From assembly GCF_000466965.1 (NCBI RefSeq), contig NZ_BATB01000024.1:1-46200 (forward strand): a stretch of DNA of 46,200 bases, given 5' to 3'. Below are positions 18,552-27,208 of this stretch, one piece after another. Position 1 is the first letter of the stretch. Each line of letters begins with the position of its first letter. The notes beneath the pieces were generated by a model. The model searched no databases. It was not told the DNA's origin and saw nothing but the letters and a program-made list of their open reading frames with translations. The position numbers and the translations under genes were made by a program. Origin of the DNA: Limimaricola cinnabarinus LL-001 (lineage in GTDB: Bacteria > Pseudomonadota > Alphaproteobacteria > Rhodobacterales > Rhodobacteraceae).

Positions 18552-19522
18552 ACGATCACCTCATCGAGTGGACGCCGGGCGCGGGTTTCGGGCCGCTCTC
18601 CCACCGGACCGAGGCGGACCACCTGCATCAGCCGCCGTTCGGGATCGAGCCCGACGGTGGTGGAGATTTCGGCGCGCGCCGCCTGATCGACGGTCAGCAC
18701 CCCCATCGGCCAGGCCGCGAGACCGAGCTTCGACGCCTCCAGCAGCAGCCGCAGATAAGGCCGTCCGGCGGCCACCGGGCTGTCGGCCACGGGGCGGTGG
18801 AACAGCGCGATCACGGCGGCCGAACGGATCTGCGCGGCCTCGGCGGCGAGACGATCGGTCAACCCCATCATGTCGGCGGCCCGCCACATCGGTCCCAGCA
18901 CCGCGCGCGCCTCGGCGGCGGCACGCGGACTCAGGCGCATCGTCGCGCGGTCGAGGCCGTCGTATTTCTTGCGCGGATGCCGCGGCGACAGTCGCAGCCA
19001 TGACAGCACCTCGCGCCGCGCCTCGGGGCGACGCAGATGCGCCATCATGATCCGGTCATGCATCTCGGCCAGCCAGCCGCGCCGCGCCGCGTCGGTGACG
19101 AGAACCGCGTCGCGGCGGGTCCAGCCATAAAGGTCGACCGGGCCGGGCTGATAAGGGCCACGGTGCGTGAAACGCTTGGGCAACTGTGCTGCCAGAGGGT
19201 CGGGGTCGGTCTGCGCCTCCAGCGTGATCCGCGCGGCAAGCCGCAGCCCCGGCAGGGTCGCGCGGTCGTCCTGCGCCCACAGATCGGTGAACCCCGCCCC
19301 CATCCGCCGCGCCGAAAGCGCGAGGACCGTGGCCTCGGCGGCGGCCCCGCAGGCCAGCCCCGCCGCGACGCCGTTCGGATCGCTCACCTTCAGCATCGCT
19401 GCCGGATCGCAGCCGATCAGGATCGTGTCGCCCTTGCGCCGCCAGCGGGCGGGCTGGGTGTTGAGCGCGGATGGCGCGGACTGCGCCTCACGCACGATCT
19501 CACGAAACTCGTCGTTGTGCAT
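18548..19522 (-). CDS. Acg-like nitroreductase-family protein
   Basis: 324 residues from ATG 19522 (MHNDEFREIVREAQSAPSAL), chosen because the match to FMN-binding SAPSALNTQPARW begins right after it; the frame is open further upstream without recognisable content. The long form with RRPEARREVLSWLRLSPRHP in the middle and VAAGRPYLRLLLEASKLGLA near the end resembles the Acg/Rv2032 subgroup of nitroreductase-like flavoproteins, which may sequester FMN rather than reduce nitro compounds. Stands alone; convergent with the EEP gene. Confidence 0.75.
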   Translation of the reverse strand: MHNDEFREIVREAQSAPSALNTQPARWRRKGDTILIGCDPAAMLKVSDPNGVAAGLACGAAAEATVLALSARRMGAGFTDLWAQDDRATLPGLRLAARITLEAQTDPDPLAAQLPKRFTHRGPYQPGPVDLYGWTRRDAVLVTDAARRGWLAEMHDRIMMAHLRRPEARREVLSWLRLSPRHPRKKYDGLDRATMRLSPRAAAEARAVLGPMWRAADMMGLTDRLAAEAAQIRSAAVIALFHRPVADSPVAAGRPYLRLLLEASKLGLAAWPMGVLTVDQAARAEISTTVGLDPERRLMQVVRLGPVGERPETRARRPLDEVIV

Positions 19523-19687
19523 CTGTTGCTGCTCCTCGGGTCGGACCGCCCGGCTGCGCCAGACCCTAGCGGCCGATGCCGTGACGGCAAGCGGTTCCCG
19601 CCATGCGATCCAGTGATGGCCTGCAAATGGCCCATGCTTCGTTGAAGAACGCCTCGCAGGCGATTGCGACCCCAGTGAAAACGACAA

Positions 19688-19712
19688 CGCCCGCCGCGTA
19701 TGGCGGCGGGCG
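19688..19712 (-). terminator. Intrinsic terminator of the xylFHG operon
   Basis: Perfect 10-bp stem, arms CGCCCGCCGC and GCGGCGGGCG around a 5-nt loop. On the minus strand the stem is followed by TTGTCGTTTTC, a T-rich tail. It lies 40 nt after the xylG stop codon and before the nitroreductase promoter region. Confidence 0.75.
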
Positions 19713-19752
19713 AAATGAGGTCGAGGCGATGGTCTGTCCGCGTCGGGACGGC

Positions 19753-20535
19753 TCAGGCGGCGTCGCGCTTGGGGTTCTTGCCCATGATGATCATCGACAG
19801 GATGTCGTCCTCGGTCACGTCCTCGACCCGCTCGGTGCCGACGAGTTGGCCGTTCTTCATCACCGAGACCCGGTCGCACAGATCCATCATCTCGCGCGTG
19901 TCGTGCGAGATGAGGAAGATGCCGAGACCTTGCGCCTTCAGCTCCTTGATCAGATCCGCGACCATCGCCGTCTCGTGCACGCCCAAGGCCGCCGTCGGCT
20001 CGTCCATGATCAGGATGCGCGCGTTGAAATAGACCGCGCGCGCGATGGCAACCGACTGGCGCTGGCCGCCGGACAGCGCCGAGACCGGCTCGGAGAGCTT
20101 GCGGAAGTTGGGGTTGAGCCGCGCCATGATCTTGCGCGTCTCGGCCTCCTGCTTGGCGTCGTCGACGAAGCCGAGCTTGGTGACGATCTCGCGTCCCAGA
20201 AACAAGTTCGAGGCGGCGTCGAGATTGTCGGCCAGCGCCAGCGTCTGGTAGATCGTCTCGATGTTGTAGCGCCGTGCGTCGCGGGGGGAGTTGATCGTGG
20301 CCTTCTCGCCCTCGATGCGGATCTCGCCCGAATCCGCTTTGTAGGCGCCCGAGAGGATCTTGATCAGCGTCGATTTGCCTGCGCCGTTATGGCCCAGAAG
20401 GCCCACGACCTCACCCGGGTAGAGATCGAGCGACACCCCGTCGACCGCCTGCACGCCGCCGAAGGCAATGCGGATGTCCTTGAGTTCGACCAATGGCTTG
20501 GCCCCGTTGGCACGGGGATCGGTCCTGGTTTCCAT
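19753..20535 (-). CDS. xylG: Xylose-type ABC transporter ATP-binding protein
   Basis: 260 residues, a single nucleotide-binding domain; enterobacterial XylG has two fused domains. Walker A GHNGAGKST (48-56), signature LSGGQRQ, Walker B LIMDEPTAALG, and switch histidine in LISHDTREMM are intact. It energises sugar import with the XylH permease, probably as a homodimer. Start ATG 20535 is one base after the xylH stop. Sugar specificity is inferred from the permease and binding protein types; other aldopentoses are possible. Confidence 0.9.
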   Translation of the reverse strand: METRTDPRANGAKPLVELKDIRIAFGGVQAVDGVSLDLYPGEVVGLLGHNGAGKSTLIKILSGAYKADSGEIRIEGEKATINSPRDARRYNIETIYQTLALADNLDAASNLFLGREIVTKLGFVDDAKQEAETRKIMARLNPNFRKLSEPVSALSGGQRQSVAIARAVYFNARILIMDEPTAALGVHETAMVADLIKELKAQGLGIFLISHDTREMMDLCDRVSVMKNGQLVGTERVEDVTEDDILSMIIMGKNPKRDAA

Positions 20536-20536
20536 G

Positions 20537-21861
20537 TCACTTCCCTCCGACGCGGCGGCGATAGATGATGTCGATCAGTACGGCCGCGACCAGCACGGTG
20601 CCGACCACCATGTTCTGCAAGGGCGCATCGACCCCGACCATGGCCATGCCCGATTGCAGCGACTGCATGATCAGCGCGCCGAGAATGGCGCCATAGATCG
20701 TGCCGATGCCGCCCGACAACGCGGTGCCGCCGATCACGGCCGCGGCAATGACGCGCAGCTCGTCGAGCGTGCCGATGTCGTTGGAGTGGTTCGTCAGTCG
20801 CGCCGAGGCGACCACCGCCGAGATGCCCACGAGGATGCCCATGATCGAGAACACCTTGACCGTGAGAAGCCGCGTGTTGATGCCCGACAGTTCGGCCGCG
20901 TCGGGGTTGCCGCCCGTGGCGAAGATATAGCGGCCGAGCCGCGTCTTGCGGGCGATCACCGTCATCACCACTGCGACCGCGATCAGCAGCAGCACCGAAT
21001 AGGGAATGCCATAGGCTGCCGTGTAGCCCTCGGGCACCTCCATGCCGCGCGCGGCGAAGTCACGCGCCAGCACCCGGCTCGGGATCTCGTAGGCGTTGAG
21101 GATGGCGACAAAGCCAAGGATCGCGGCGACGATGATGCCGATGACCACCGCCTCGGCCCAGATCGGCTTGACCGGGAAGCCGTGGCCCACCTTGTTGCGC
21201 CGCGCCGACAAGAGCGACAGCACGGCGAGACCGGCGGCGATGAGCCCCGCGATCCAGCTCCATTGCGCGCCCAGCGTGCCGTTGATGCCGCCGAAGGCTG
21301 GAACGTCTCGTCGAGCGGGCCGATGGTCTGGCCGGAAGTGATGTACCAGCCGACGTTGCGCCAGATCAGCAGGCCGCCCAGCGTCACGATGAAGGCGGGG
21401 ATGGTGAGATAGCCCACGAGCCAGCCCTGGAACGCGCCGATCACCGCGCCGGTGGCCAGACCCGTGAGGATCGCGAGCCACGGCAGCGCCGCGTGGCCCA
21501 GAGGCAGGCCCATCATGTCGGGCAGCCAGCGGGTCTGCATCATCGCCATGACGGCGGAGGCCGTGGCCAGAAGCGCGCCGACCGAAAGGTCGATGTGGCG
21601 GGTGACGATGATGAACACCATGCCGGTCGCCATGATCGCCACCGAGACGGTCTGGATCGACAGGTTGAAGATGTTGCGCGGCGTGAGAAAGCGGCCGTCC
21701 GTCAGCACGTTGAACACGACGCAGACGAGGATGAAGGCTCCGACCATGCCCAGAAGGCGCAGGTCGAGTTCGAGCTGGTTGAGGAATGAGCGCGCGGGCG
21801 CCTTGTCCGCCGGCCGCTGCCCTGAGGGCGCGGCGTTGGGGACGGTATCGGTATCGGACAT
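20537..21861 (-). CDS. xylH: Xylose-type ABC transporter permease (one-base frameshift)
   Basis: Starts MSDTDTVPNAAPSGQRPADK at ATG 21861. Multi-spanning sugar permease with LTPRNIFNLSIQTVSVAIMA, ITRHIDLSVGALL-type motif (VTRHIDLSVGALLATASAVM) and the C-terminal ELRVIAAAVIGGTALSGGIG / GTIYGAILGALIMQSLQSGM blocks. The first frame ends its match at GPLDETF. A G is missing in a GGG run near 21299-21302, and the next frame resumes AFGGINGTLGAQWSWIAGLI. Restored length is about 441 residues, normal for the long XylH group. Inner-membrane channel of the sugar importer. Confidence 0.92.
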
Positions 21862-21920
21862 CTGGGGTGCTCCTGAACGGAGAAAGGCGGCGCGGGGGAG
21901 CGCGCGCGAAAATCGAAGAT

Positions 21921-21952
21921 GCGTCCCGGCCCGGATCACCGGGCCGGGACGC
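21921..21952 (-). other. Strong stem-loop between xylF and xylH
   Basis: Perfect 14-bp stem, arms GCGTCCCGGCCCGG and CCGGGCCGGGACGC, with an ATCA loop. It sits 8 nt after the xylF stop and 60 nt before the xylH start. On the minus strand it is followed by ATCTTCGATTTTCG, a partly T-rich stretch, so it may terminate some transcripts and protect the xylF mRNA end. Confidence 0.7.
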
Positions 21953-21959
21953 GCAGGCG

Positions 21960-22994
21960 TCAGTTGGCGCAGGCGGCGACGTCGCCAGAGACACCCTGAC
22001 AGAGCGTTTCCTGATCGATCCAGCCGGCATCGACCACTACGTCGAGGTTCTCGCGGGTCACAGGGACCGGATCGAGGAACTTCGCGGTGAGCGTGGTGCC
22101 TCCGGGCGAGGTCCACTCTTCCGCGCCCTCGATGGCGCCCATCTCGGTGCCCCCGGCCAGCTCGATCGCGATCTCGCCGGCTTCGCGGCCCAGTTCGCGG
22201 CTGTCTTTCCAGACCGAAACGGTCTGCGTGCCCTGCGCCACGCGGTTGAGCGCGGCGTGATCGGCGTCCTGACCCGAGACCGGGATGCCGTCCATGCCCT
22301 GCGCGGTCAGCGCCGCCACGGCGCCGCCCGCGGTGCCGTCGTTCGAGGCGACCACGGCGTCGACGGCGTTGTCCTCGGCGGTGAGGATCTGCTCCATGTT
22401 GCGCTGGGCGTTGGCGGGAAGCCAGCCATCGGTATAGGCTTCACCGACGATGGTGATCTTGCCGCTGTCGATCGCCTCCTGCAGGACTTCCTGCTGGCCG
22501 CCGCGCAGGAAGTCGGCGTTGGGATCGGTGGGCGAGCCCTTGATCATCACGTAGTTGCCTTCGGGGGCTGCTTCGAGCACGGCGCGGGCCTGCATCCGGC
22601 CCACTTCGACGTTGTCGAAGGTCAGGTAGAAGGCGCGGTCGTCCTCGATCAGGCGGTCATAGGCGATGACCGGGATGCCTTCGTTGAAGGCCGCATCCAC
22701 GGCCGGGCCGATGGCCTGCGTGTCCTGCGCGAGGATGATCAGCGCATCGACGCCCTGCGCGATCAGGCTCTCGACGTCGGACAGCTGCTTGGAGGAGGAC
22801 GACTGGGCGTCGGCCGAGACGTATTCGGCACCGGCGGCCTCGAGCGCGGACTTGATGGCGGCCTCGTCGGTCTTCCAGCGCTCTTCCTGGAAGTTCGACC
22901 AGCTGACACCCACGGTCATGCCGTGCTGTTCGGCGATCGCGGCCGTGCTGAAGCCAGCCGTCAGGGCGACGGCGGCCATGATTGCGTTGCGCAT
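21960..22994 (-). CDS. xylF: Xylose-type ABC transporter substrate-binding protein
   Basis: 344 residues from ATG 22994, with GGAGG at 8 nt; the frame stays open upstream but only this start gives a signal peptide (MRNAIMAAVALTAGFSTAAIA, cleavage before EQHG). Periplasmic type I sugar-binding fold: VGVSWSNFQEERWKTDEAAI, DALIILAQDTQAIGPAVDAA, GIPVIAYDRLIEDD, GSPTDPNADFLRGGQQEVL, AVVASNDGTAGGAVAALTAQ, and GIPVSGQDAD. The RLIEDD and SGQDAD elements are as in XylF. It is the first gene of the xylFHG transcript, divergent from the ROK regulator. Confidence 0.93.
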   Translation of the reverse strand: MRNAIMAAVALTAGFSTAAIAEQHGMTVGVSWSNFQEERWKTDEAAIKSALEAAGAEYVSADAQSSSSKQLSDVESLIAQGVDALIILAQDTQAIGPAVDAAFNEGIPVIAYDRLIEDDRAFYLTFDNVEVGRMQARAVLEAAPEGNYVMIKGSPTDPNADFLRGGQQEVLQEAIDSGKITIVGEAYTDGWLPANAQRNMEQILTAEDNAVDAVVASNDGTAGGAVAALTAQGMDGIPVSGQDADHAALNRVAQGTQTVSVWKDSRELGREAGEIAIELAGGTEMGAIEGAEEWTSPGGTTLTAKFLDPVPVTRENLDVVVDAGWIDQETLCQGVSGDVAACAN

Positions 22995-23083
22995 AGATAT
23001 CCTCCCAAAGATGTATCCCGTCCCACCGGGATGCCGACCCCTCCTGAGGCCGGTTGAACGCCACAGTGGCATATTTAATTCGA

Positions 23084-23105
23084 TTGTCAAAATATATTTT
23101 GCCAA
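23084..23105. promoter_or_regulatory. Candidate operator between xylF and the ROK regulator
   Basis: A 22-bp near-perfect palindrome: half site TTGTCAAAATA followed by TATTTTGCCAA, with 10 of 11 pairs complementary and AAAATATATTTT at the centre. The surrounding 50 nt is the most AT-rich stretch of the divergent 214-nt gap, and a TTGACA hexamer reads toward xylF (minus, 23090-23085). A small perfect repeat GCCAC-A-GTGGC (23060-23070) lies between this site and xylF. Placement fits control of both xylFHG and the regulator itself by the ROK protein; assignment is inference. Confidence 0.6.
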
Positions 23106-23208
23106 ACGCTGCCCGATGGCGGTAACAATCGGTGGCGGGCGCGTCGGATCTTGGGCGATTTGCAAAGATCGGCCGATGGAAGTCCGCAGATAATTCGGGG
23201 GTCGAACT

Positions 23209-24474
23209 ATGATCGACACGCATCCGGCGAGGTCGGCCACAGATGTTGCCGCTCCGCAACAGGGGGTCGGACCGCTATTACCGGGAAGCCAGCGCGAGGC
23301 GCGGCCCCTGCGCCAACAGATTCTCGAACATGTCCGCGCCGCCGGGCGTGCCGCGCGCGCCGACATCACCCGCGCTTTGGGCGTCAGCGCGGGATCGGTC
23401 ACGACGCTGACCTCCGAATTGATCGGGCTTGGCCTGCTGCGAGAAGTCGAGACCGCCGCCGCGACCCCCACGGCGCGGGGCCGTCCACCCGTGGCGCTCG
23501 AGCTTGTCTCCGAGGGGCGGCTCGTCATCGGGATCAAGATCTCGGACGAGCGCAACACCGCCGTGCTGGCCGACTTCGCGGGCACGATCCTCGCCGACGC
23601 CGCCCGCCCCGCCCCGCCGATGCGGCGCAGCCTCGAGCAGACCTGCGACGAGATCGACGCGCTGATCGATGCCGTGCTGGCGCAGGCCGGACGCCCGCGC
23701 AAGGATCTGCTCGCGGTCGGCGTCGGACTGTCGGGCATGGTCGATCACGAGACCGGCACGGTGCTGTGGTCGCCGCATCTGGGCCCCGACATGCCGCTGG
23801 GCGCGGAGGCCAGCCGCCGGTTCGGCCTACCGGTGCTGGTCGACAACGACGCCAACATGCTGACGCTTGCCGAGCTGTGGTTCGGCGTCGGGCGGCAGCG
23901 CTCGGACTTTGCCGTCGTCACCATCGAACACGGCGTCGGCATGGGGCTCGTCATCGACAATCGCCTCTACCGCGGCGAACGCAGCATGGGGCTTGAGTTG
24001 GGCCACACCAAGGTGCAGCTCGACGGCGCGCTGTGCCGCTGTGGCAAGCGCGGTTGCCTCGAGGCCTATATCGCCGATTACGCGCTGGCCCGTGAAGCGG
24101 CCACGGCGCTGAACCGCGCGCCGCAAAGCCCGCAAGTGATGCTCGACGCGCTCTATGCCGAGGCCAAATCCGGCAACCGCGCCGCCCGCTCGATCTTCAA
24201 CCGCGCCGGGCGCTACCTCGCGCTCGGTTTGTCGAACGTGATCCAGCTCTTCGATCCCGAGCTGGTGATCCTTTCGGGCGAACGGATGCGCTATGATTAT
24301 CTCTATGCCGACGGGGTGCTGGCCGAGATGCGCGCGCTCACCCTGGTCGAGGGGCGCGAACCGGCGCGGATCGAAATCCACGCCTGGGGCGATCTCGTCT
24401 GGGCACGCGGGGCCAGCGCCCTCGCCCTCGCCGCCGTGACCGAGACGGTGCTCGCCGGGGCGCGCGCGACATGA
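23209..24474 (+). CDS. ROK-family transcriptional regulator (XylR-like)
   Basis: 421 residues. N-terminal winged helix-turn-helix (about 35-85: LRQQILEHVRAAGRAARADI, TRALGVSAGSVTTLTSELIG) is followed by a ROK sugar-kinase-like domain: VGVGLSGMVDHETG, VLVDNDANML, EHGVGMGLVID, GLELGHTKV, and the zinc site CRCGKRGC (residues 276-283) followed by LEAYI. DNA-binding ROK proteins (NagC, Mlc, XylR) are usually sugar-responsive repressors. It is divergent from xylFHG with a palindrome in the gap, so xylose or a related sugar is the likely inducer. Its stop overlaps the start of the next gene as ATGA. Confidence 0.9.
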   Translation: MIDTHPARSATDVAAPQQGVGPLLPGSQREARPLRQQILEHVRAAGRAARADITRALGVSAGSVTTLTSELIGLGLLREVETAAATPTARGRPPVALELVSEGRLVIGIKISDERNTAVLADFAGTILADAARPAPPMRRSLEQTCDEIDALIDAVLAQAGRPRKDLLAVGVGLSGMVDHETGTVLWSPHLGPDMPLGAEASRRFGLPVLVDNDANMLTLAELWFGVGRQRSDFAVVTIEHGVGMGLVIDNRLYRGERSMGLELGHTKVQLDGALCRCGKRGCLEAYIADYALAREAATALNRAPQSPQVMLDALYAEAKSGNRAARSIFNRAGRYLALGLSNVIQLFDPELVILSGERMRYDYLYADGVLAEMRALTLVEGREPARIEIHAWGDLVWARGASALALAAVTETVLAGARAT

Positions 24475-26026
24475 TCGGGGGCCGGACGTCCCGCTCGGGG
24501 CGGCCCATCCGCCGCGCCCCACGGCGCGGAGCCGCGCTTGCGGGACTGTCGATCCTCCTCGCGGCGGGGACCGCCGACGCGGGGCCGAAGTTCGAAGACC
24601 GCTCATCAGCCCTTCCCGAGCATGTCTATTCCGGCGGGTGGGAGCATTTCGTGGGCGGCGGCGTCGCGGTGTTCGACTGCAACGACGACGCACGGCCCGA
24701 CATTTTCGCAGCGGGTGGCGAAGCGCCTGCGCTGCTGCTGCGCAACAAGGGCGATTTCGCCTTCGACCCCGTGCCGCGGCCCGACCTCCTCGGCGTCACC
24801 GGCGCCTACCCTCTCGACGCGGACGCGACGGGCGTGCCGATCTCTTCGTGATGCGCGCCGGGCCGAACCTTCTGCTGCGCGGCTTGGGCGACTGCGCCTT
24901 CGAAGACGCGACCGAGGCCATGGGCCTGCCCGCCGGCGACGCATGGACCACCGCCTTCACCGCGTGGTGGGAGGATGATGACCGCCCCGTAATGGCGATC
25001 GGCAACTATGTCGATCGCGACGATCCCGACGGCCCGTTCGAAGCCTGCAACGACAACGCGATCCTGCGGCCCGATGGGGATGGCTGGCGAGAGGAGACGC
25101 TTTCGCCCGGCTTCTGCGCCCTGTCGATGCTGGCGGCGCGCAACGCGCGCGGGCAGGCTGCGTTACGCATCTCCAACGACCGGCATTATTACGTGCGCGG
25201 CGGTTTCGAACAGATGTGGGACATCGAGACGCGTCGTTTTCTCGGCGAGGCCGATGGCTGGCCCACCGTCTCGCTCTGGGGCATGGGCATCGCCAGCCGC
25301 GATCTCGACGCCGACGGGCGCGACGAGGTGATGCTCACCTCCATGGGCGACCAGCTTCTGCAACTCGCGCGGCCCGACGGCAGCTATGCCGCCGCCCCCT
25401 TCTCCATCGGCTCTTATGCGCAGCGTCCGCATGTCGGCGATGATGGCCGCCCCTCGACCGGCTGGCATGCCGAGTTCGGCGACATCGACAATGACGGGCG
25501 CGCCGATCTCTTCATCGCCAAGGGCAATGTCGACCAGATGCCCACCAATGCCATGCGCGACCCCAACAACCTGCTCATGCAGCAGGCCGATGGCCGCTTT
25601 GCCGAAGCCTCGGTCGCGGCCGGTATCGCCACCACCGAGAGGTCGCGCGGCGCGGCGCTTGCGGATTTCGACGGCGACGGGCGGCTCGACCTCGTCGTGG
25701 TGAACCGCCGCGCGCCGATGGAGCTTTGGCGCAACGTGACGGGGGCAACCGGCCACTGGCTCGCCATCGATCTCGTCCAGCCGGGCGGCAACCGCAGCGC
25801 CATCGGCGCACGGGTGACGGTCGAGACCGAAGCCGGGCGGCAGGTCCTGCAACGCGTGATCGGCGGCGGACATGCGGGCGGGCGGCTCGGGCCGCTGCAT
25901 GTCGGTCTGGGGCAGGCCACGGCCGCGCGCGTGACCGTCGAATGGCCGGACGGCACCGTCACCGCCCCGCACCCCGTCGAAGCTGACCGGACCGTCACGC
26001 TAGATCGGGCCGCCCTGCCCGGCTGA
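24471..26026 (+). CDS. Secreted FG-GAP/VCBS repeat protein with ASPIC/UnbV domain (CRTAC1 family; one-base frameshift)
   Basis: Start ATG 24471 overlaps the ROK stop (ATGA). Arginine-rich N-terminus and hydrophobic core (RRGAALAGLSILLAAGTADA) form a signal peptide. Repeated calcium-binding beta-propeller loops follow: FDCNDDARPDIF, DADGRDEVML, DIDNDGRADLF, DFDGDGRLDLV. One base is missing near 24826, exactly inside another such loop (DADA/DGRADLF). Restored length is about 518 residues. The C-terminal part (NRSAIGARVTVETEAGRQVL ... VTVEWPDGTVT) is the ASPIC/UnbV domain. The family is extracellular or periplasmic with no agreed function. Coupling to a sugar regulator suggests a role connected with carbohydrate sensing or binding, which is inference only. 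Confidence 0.87.
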
Positions 26027-26063
26027 TCTTGCCGTTGCCGCTGCCGACGCTAGGCTGACGGGC

Positions 26064-26813
26064 ATGGACACACGCAGCTACGCCATCGGCGACATTCACG
26101 GCCACCCCGAAAAGCTCCGGGCGGCGCATGACCTCATCGCGGCGGATCGCGACCGCACCGGCGACGCGCAAAGCCCGGTTATCCATCTCGGCGATCTCGT
26201 CGATCGCGGCCCCGACAGCCACGGCGTGATCGAGATGCTGATCAAGGGAATCGAGGGCGGCGCGCCTTGGACGGTGATCTTGGGCAATCACGACCGCATG
26301 TTCCGCAAATTTCTCGATGATCCCGACTGGCATGATCCGGGCCTGCGCGAGGATCTCGACTGGATCAACCCCCGTCTCGGCGGCGACACCACACTGGAAA
26401 GCTACGGCGTCGCCCCGGTCGAGGGGCGCGACCCCCATGATGTGCACCGTGAGGCTCTTGACCGCGTGCCGCGCGCGCATCGCGACTTCCTCGCGATGCT
26501 GCCGCTCTACCATCTGCGGGGCGAGGCGCTCTTCGTGCATGCGGGCATCCGTCCCGGCGTGCCGATGGGCGAGCAGACCGAGGACGACCTCGTCTGGATC
26601 CGCAAGGGCTGGCTCGAGGACAGCTCCGACCACGGCCCGCTGGTGGTGCATGGCCACACCGCGCTCGAATACCCCTGCCATCACGGCAACCGGGTCAATC
26701 TCGACGGGGGCGCGGCGTACGGGCGCCCCTTGGCGGCGGCGGTGATCGAAGGGCGCGAGGTGTTCCTGCTCACGCCCGAGGGGCGCGAGAGGATGCGGCC
26801 CGATCCCGCCTAG
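26064..26813 (+). CDS. Metallophosphoesterase (PrpA/bis-tetraphosphatase-like serine/threonine phosphatase fold)
   Basis: 249 residues. Binuclear metal motifs are in order: AIGDIHGH (7-14), HLGDLVDRGPDS, ILGNHDRMF, LFVHAGIRPG and VVHGHTALE. This is the bacterial PPP-type arrangement found in PrpA/PrpB phosphoprotein phosphatases and ApaH-like enzymes. Substrate (phosphoprotein or dinucleoside polyphosphate) cannot be decided. Starts 37 nt after the CRTAC1-type gene and ends convergent with the RidA gene, the two TAG stops overlapping. Confidence 0.87.
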   Translation: MDTRSYAIGDIHGHPEKLRAAHDLIAADRDRTGDAQSPVIHLGDLVDRGPDSHGVIEMLIKGIEGGAPWTVILGNHDRMFRKFLDDPDWHDPGLREDLDWINPRLGGDTTLESYGVAPVEGRDPHDVHREALDRVPRAHRDFLAMLPLYHLRGEALFVHAGIRPGVPMGEQTEDDLVWIRKGWLEDSSDHGPLVVHGHTALEYPCHHGNRVNLDGGAAYGRPLAAAVIEGREVFLLTPEGRERMRPDPA

Positions 26814-26823
26814 CGCGGGATCG
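26801..26823. terminator. Bidirectional hairpin with both stop codons in its loop
   Basis: Perfect 9-bp stem, CGATCCCGC and GCGGGATCG, around a CTAGC loop. The CTAG in the loop is the stop codon of both convergent genes (TAG on each strand). No clear U-tract, so efficiency is uncertain, but it is the only terminator-like element at the end of the long anthranilate operon. Confidence 0.6.
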
Positions 26824-27208
26824 CGGCGGTCGCCTCGATCTCGAGCAACGCCTCGTCCTCGACCAGACCGGCGACGATCACCATGGTCATCGCCGGAAAA
26901 TTGCGGCCCAACACCCGGCGGTAAGCCGCGCCCACCTCCTTCTGCCGCGCGAGATATTCGCGCTTGTCGGTGACGAACCATGTCAGTCGGGTGATATGCT
27001 CCGGCCCGCCGCCCGCCGCCTCGACCACTGCGAGGATGTTCCTGAGCGCCTGCTCCATCTGGCCGATGAAGTCGTGGCTCTCGAACACCTGATCCGCGGT
27101 CCAGCCGATCTGGCCGCCGACGAAGAGATGCCCATCGGGGGTCATCACGCCGTTGGCATAGCCCTTTGCGGCTGCCCAGCCTTCGGGGTGGATGATCTCA
27201 TGTCCCAT
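26810..27208 (-). CDS. RidA/YjgF-family enamine-imine deaminase
   Basis: 132 residues from ATG 27208, overlapping the thioesterase stop by 11 nt. RidA family features are AAKGYANGVMTPDGHLFVGG and the substrate-binding region at the end, FPAMTMVIVAGLVEDEALLE, with IEATAAIPR. The classic RidA arginine (IVEI...R for catalytic Arg105 type) is not obvious, so it may be of another Rid subfamily. Last gene of the anthranilate cluster. Because the product of anthraniloyl-CoA hydroxylation/reduction carries an enamine nitrogen, a role in hydrolysing an enamine/imine intermediate to release ammonia is an attractive inference. Confidence 0.83.
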   Translation of the reverse strand: MGHEIIHPEGWAAAKGYANGVMTPDGHLFVGGQIGWTADQVFESHDFIGQMEQALRNILAVVEAAGGGPEHITRLTWFVTDKREYLARQKEVGAAYRRVLGRNFPAMTMVIVAGLVEDEALLEIEATAAIPR

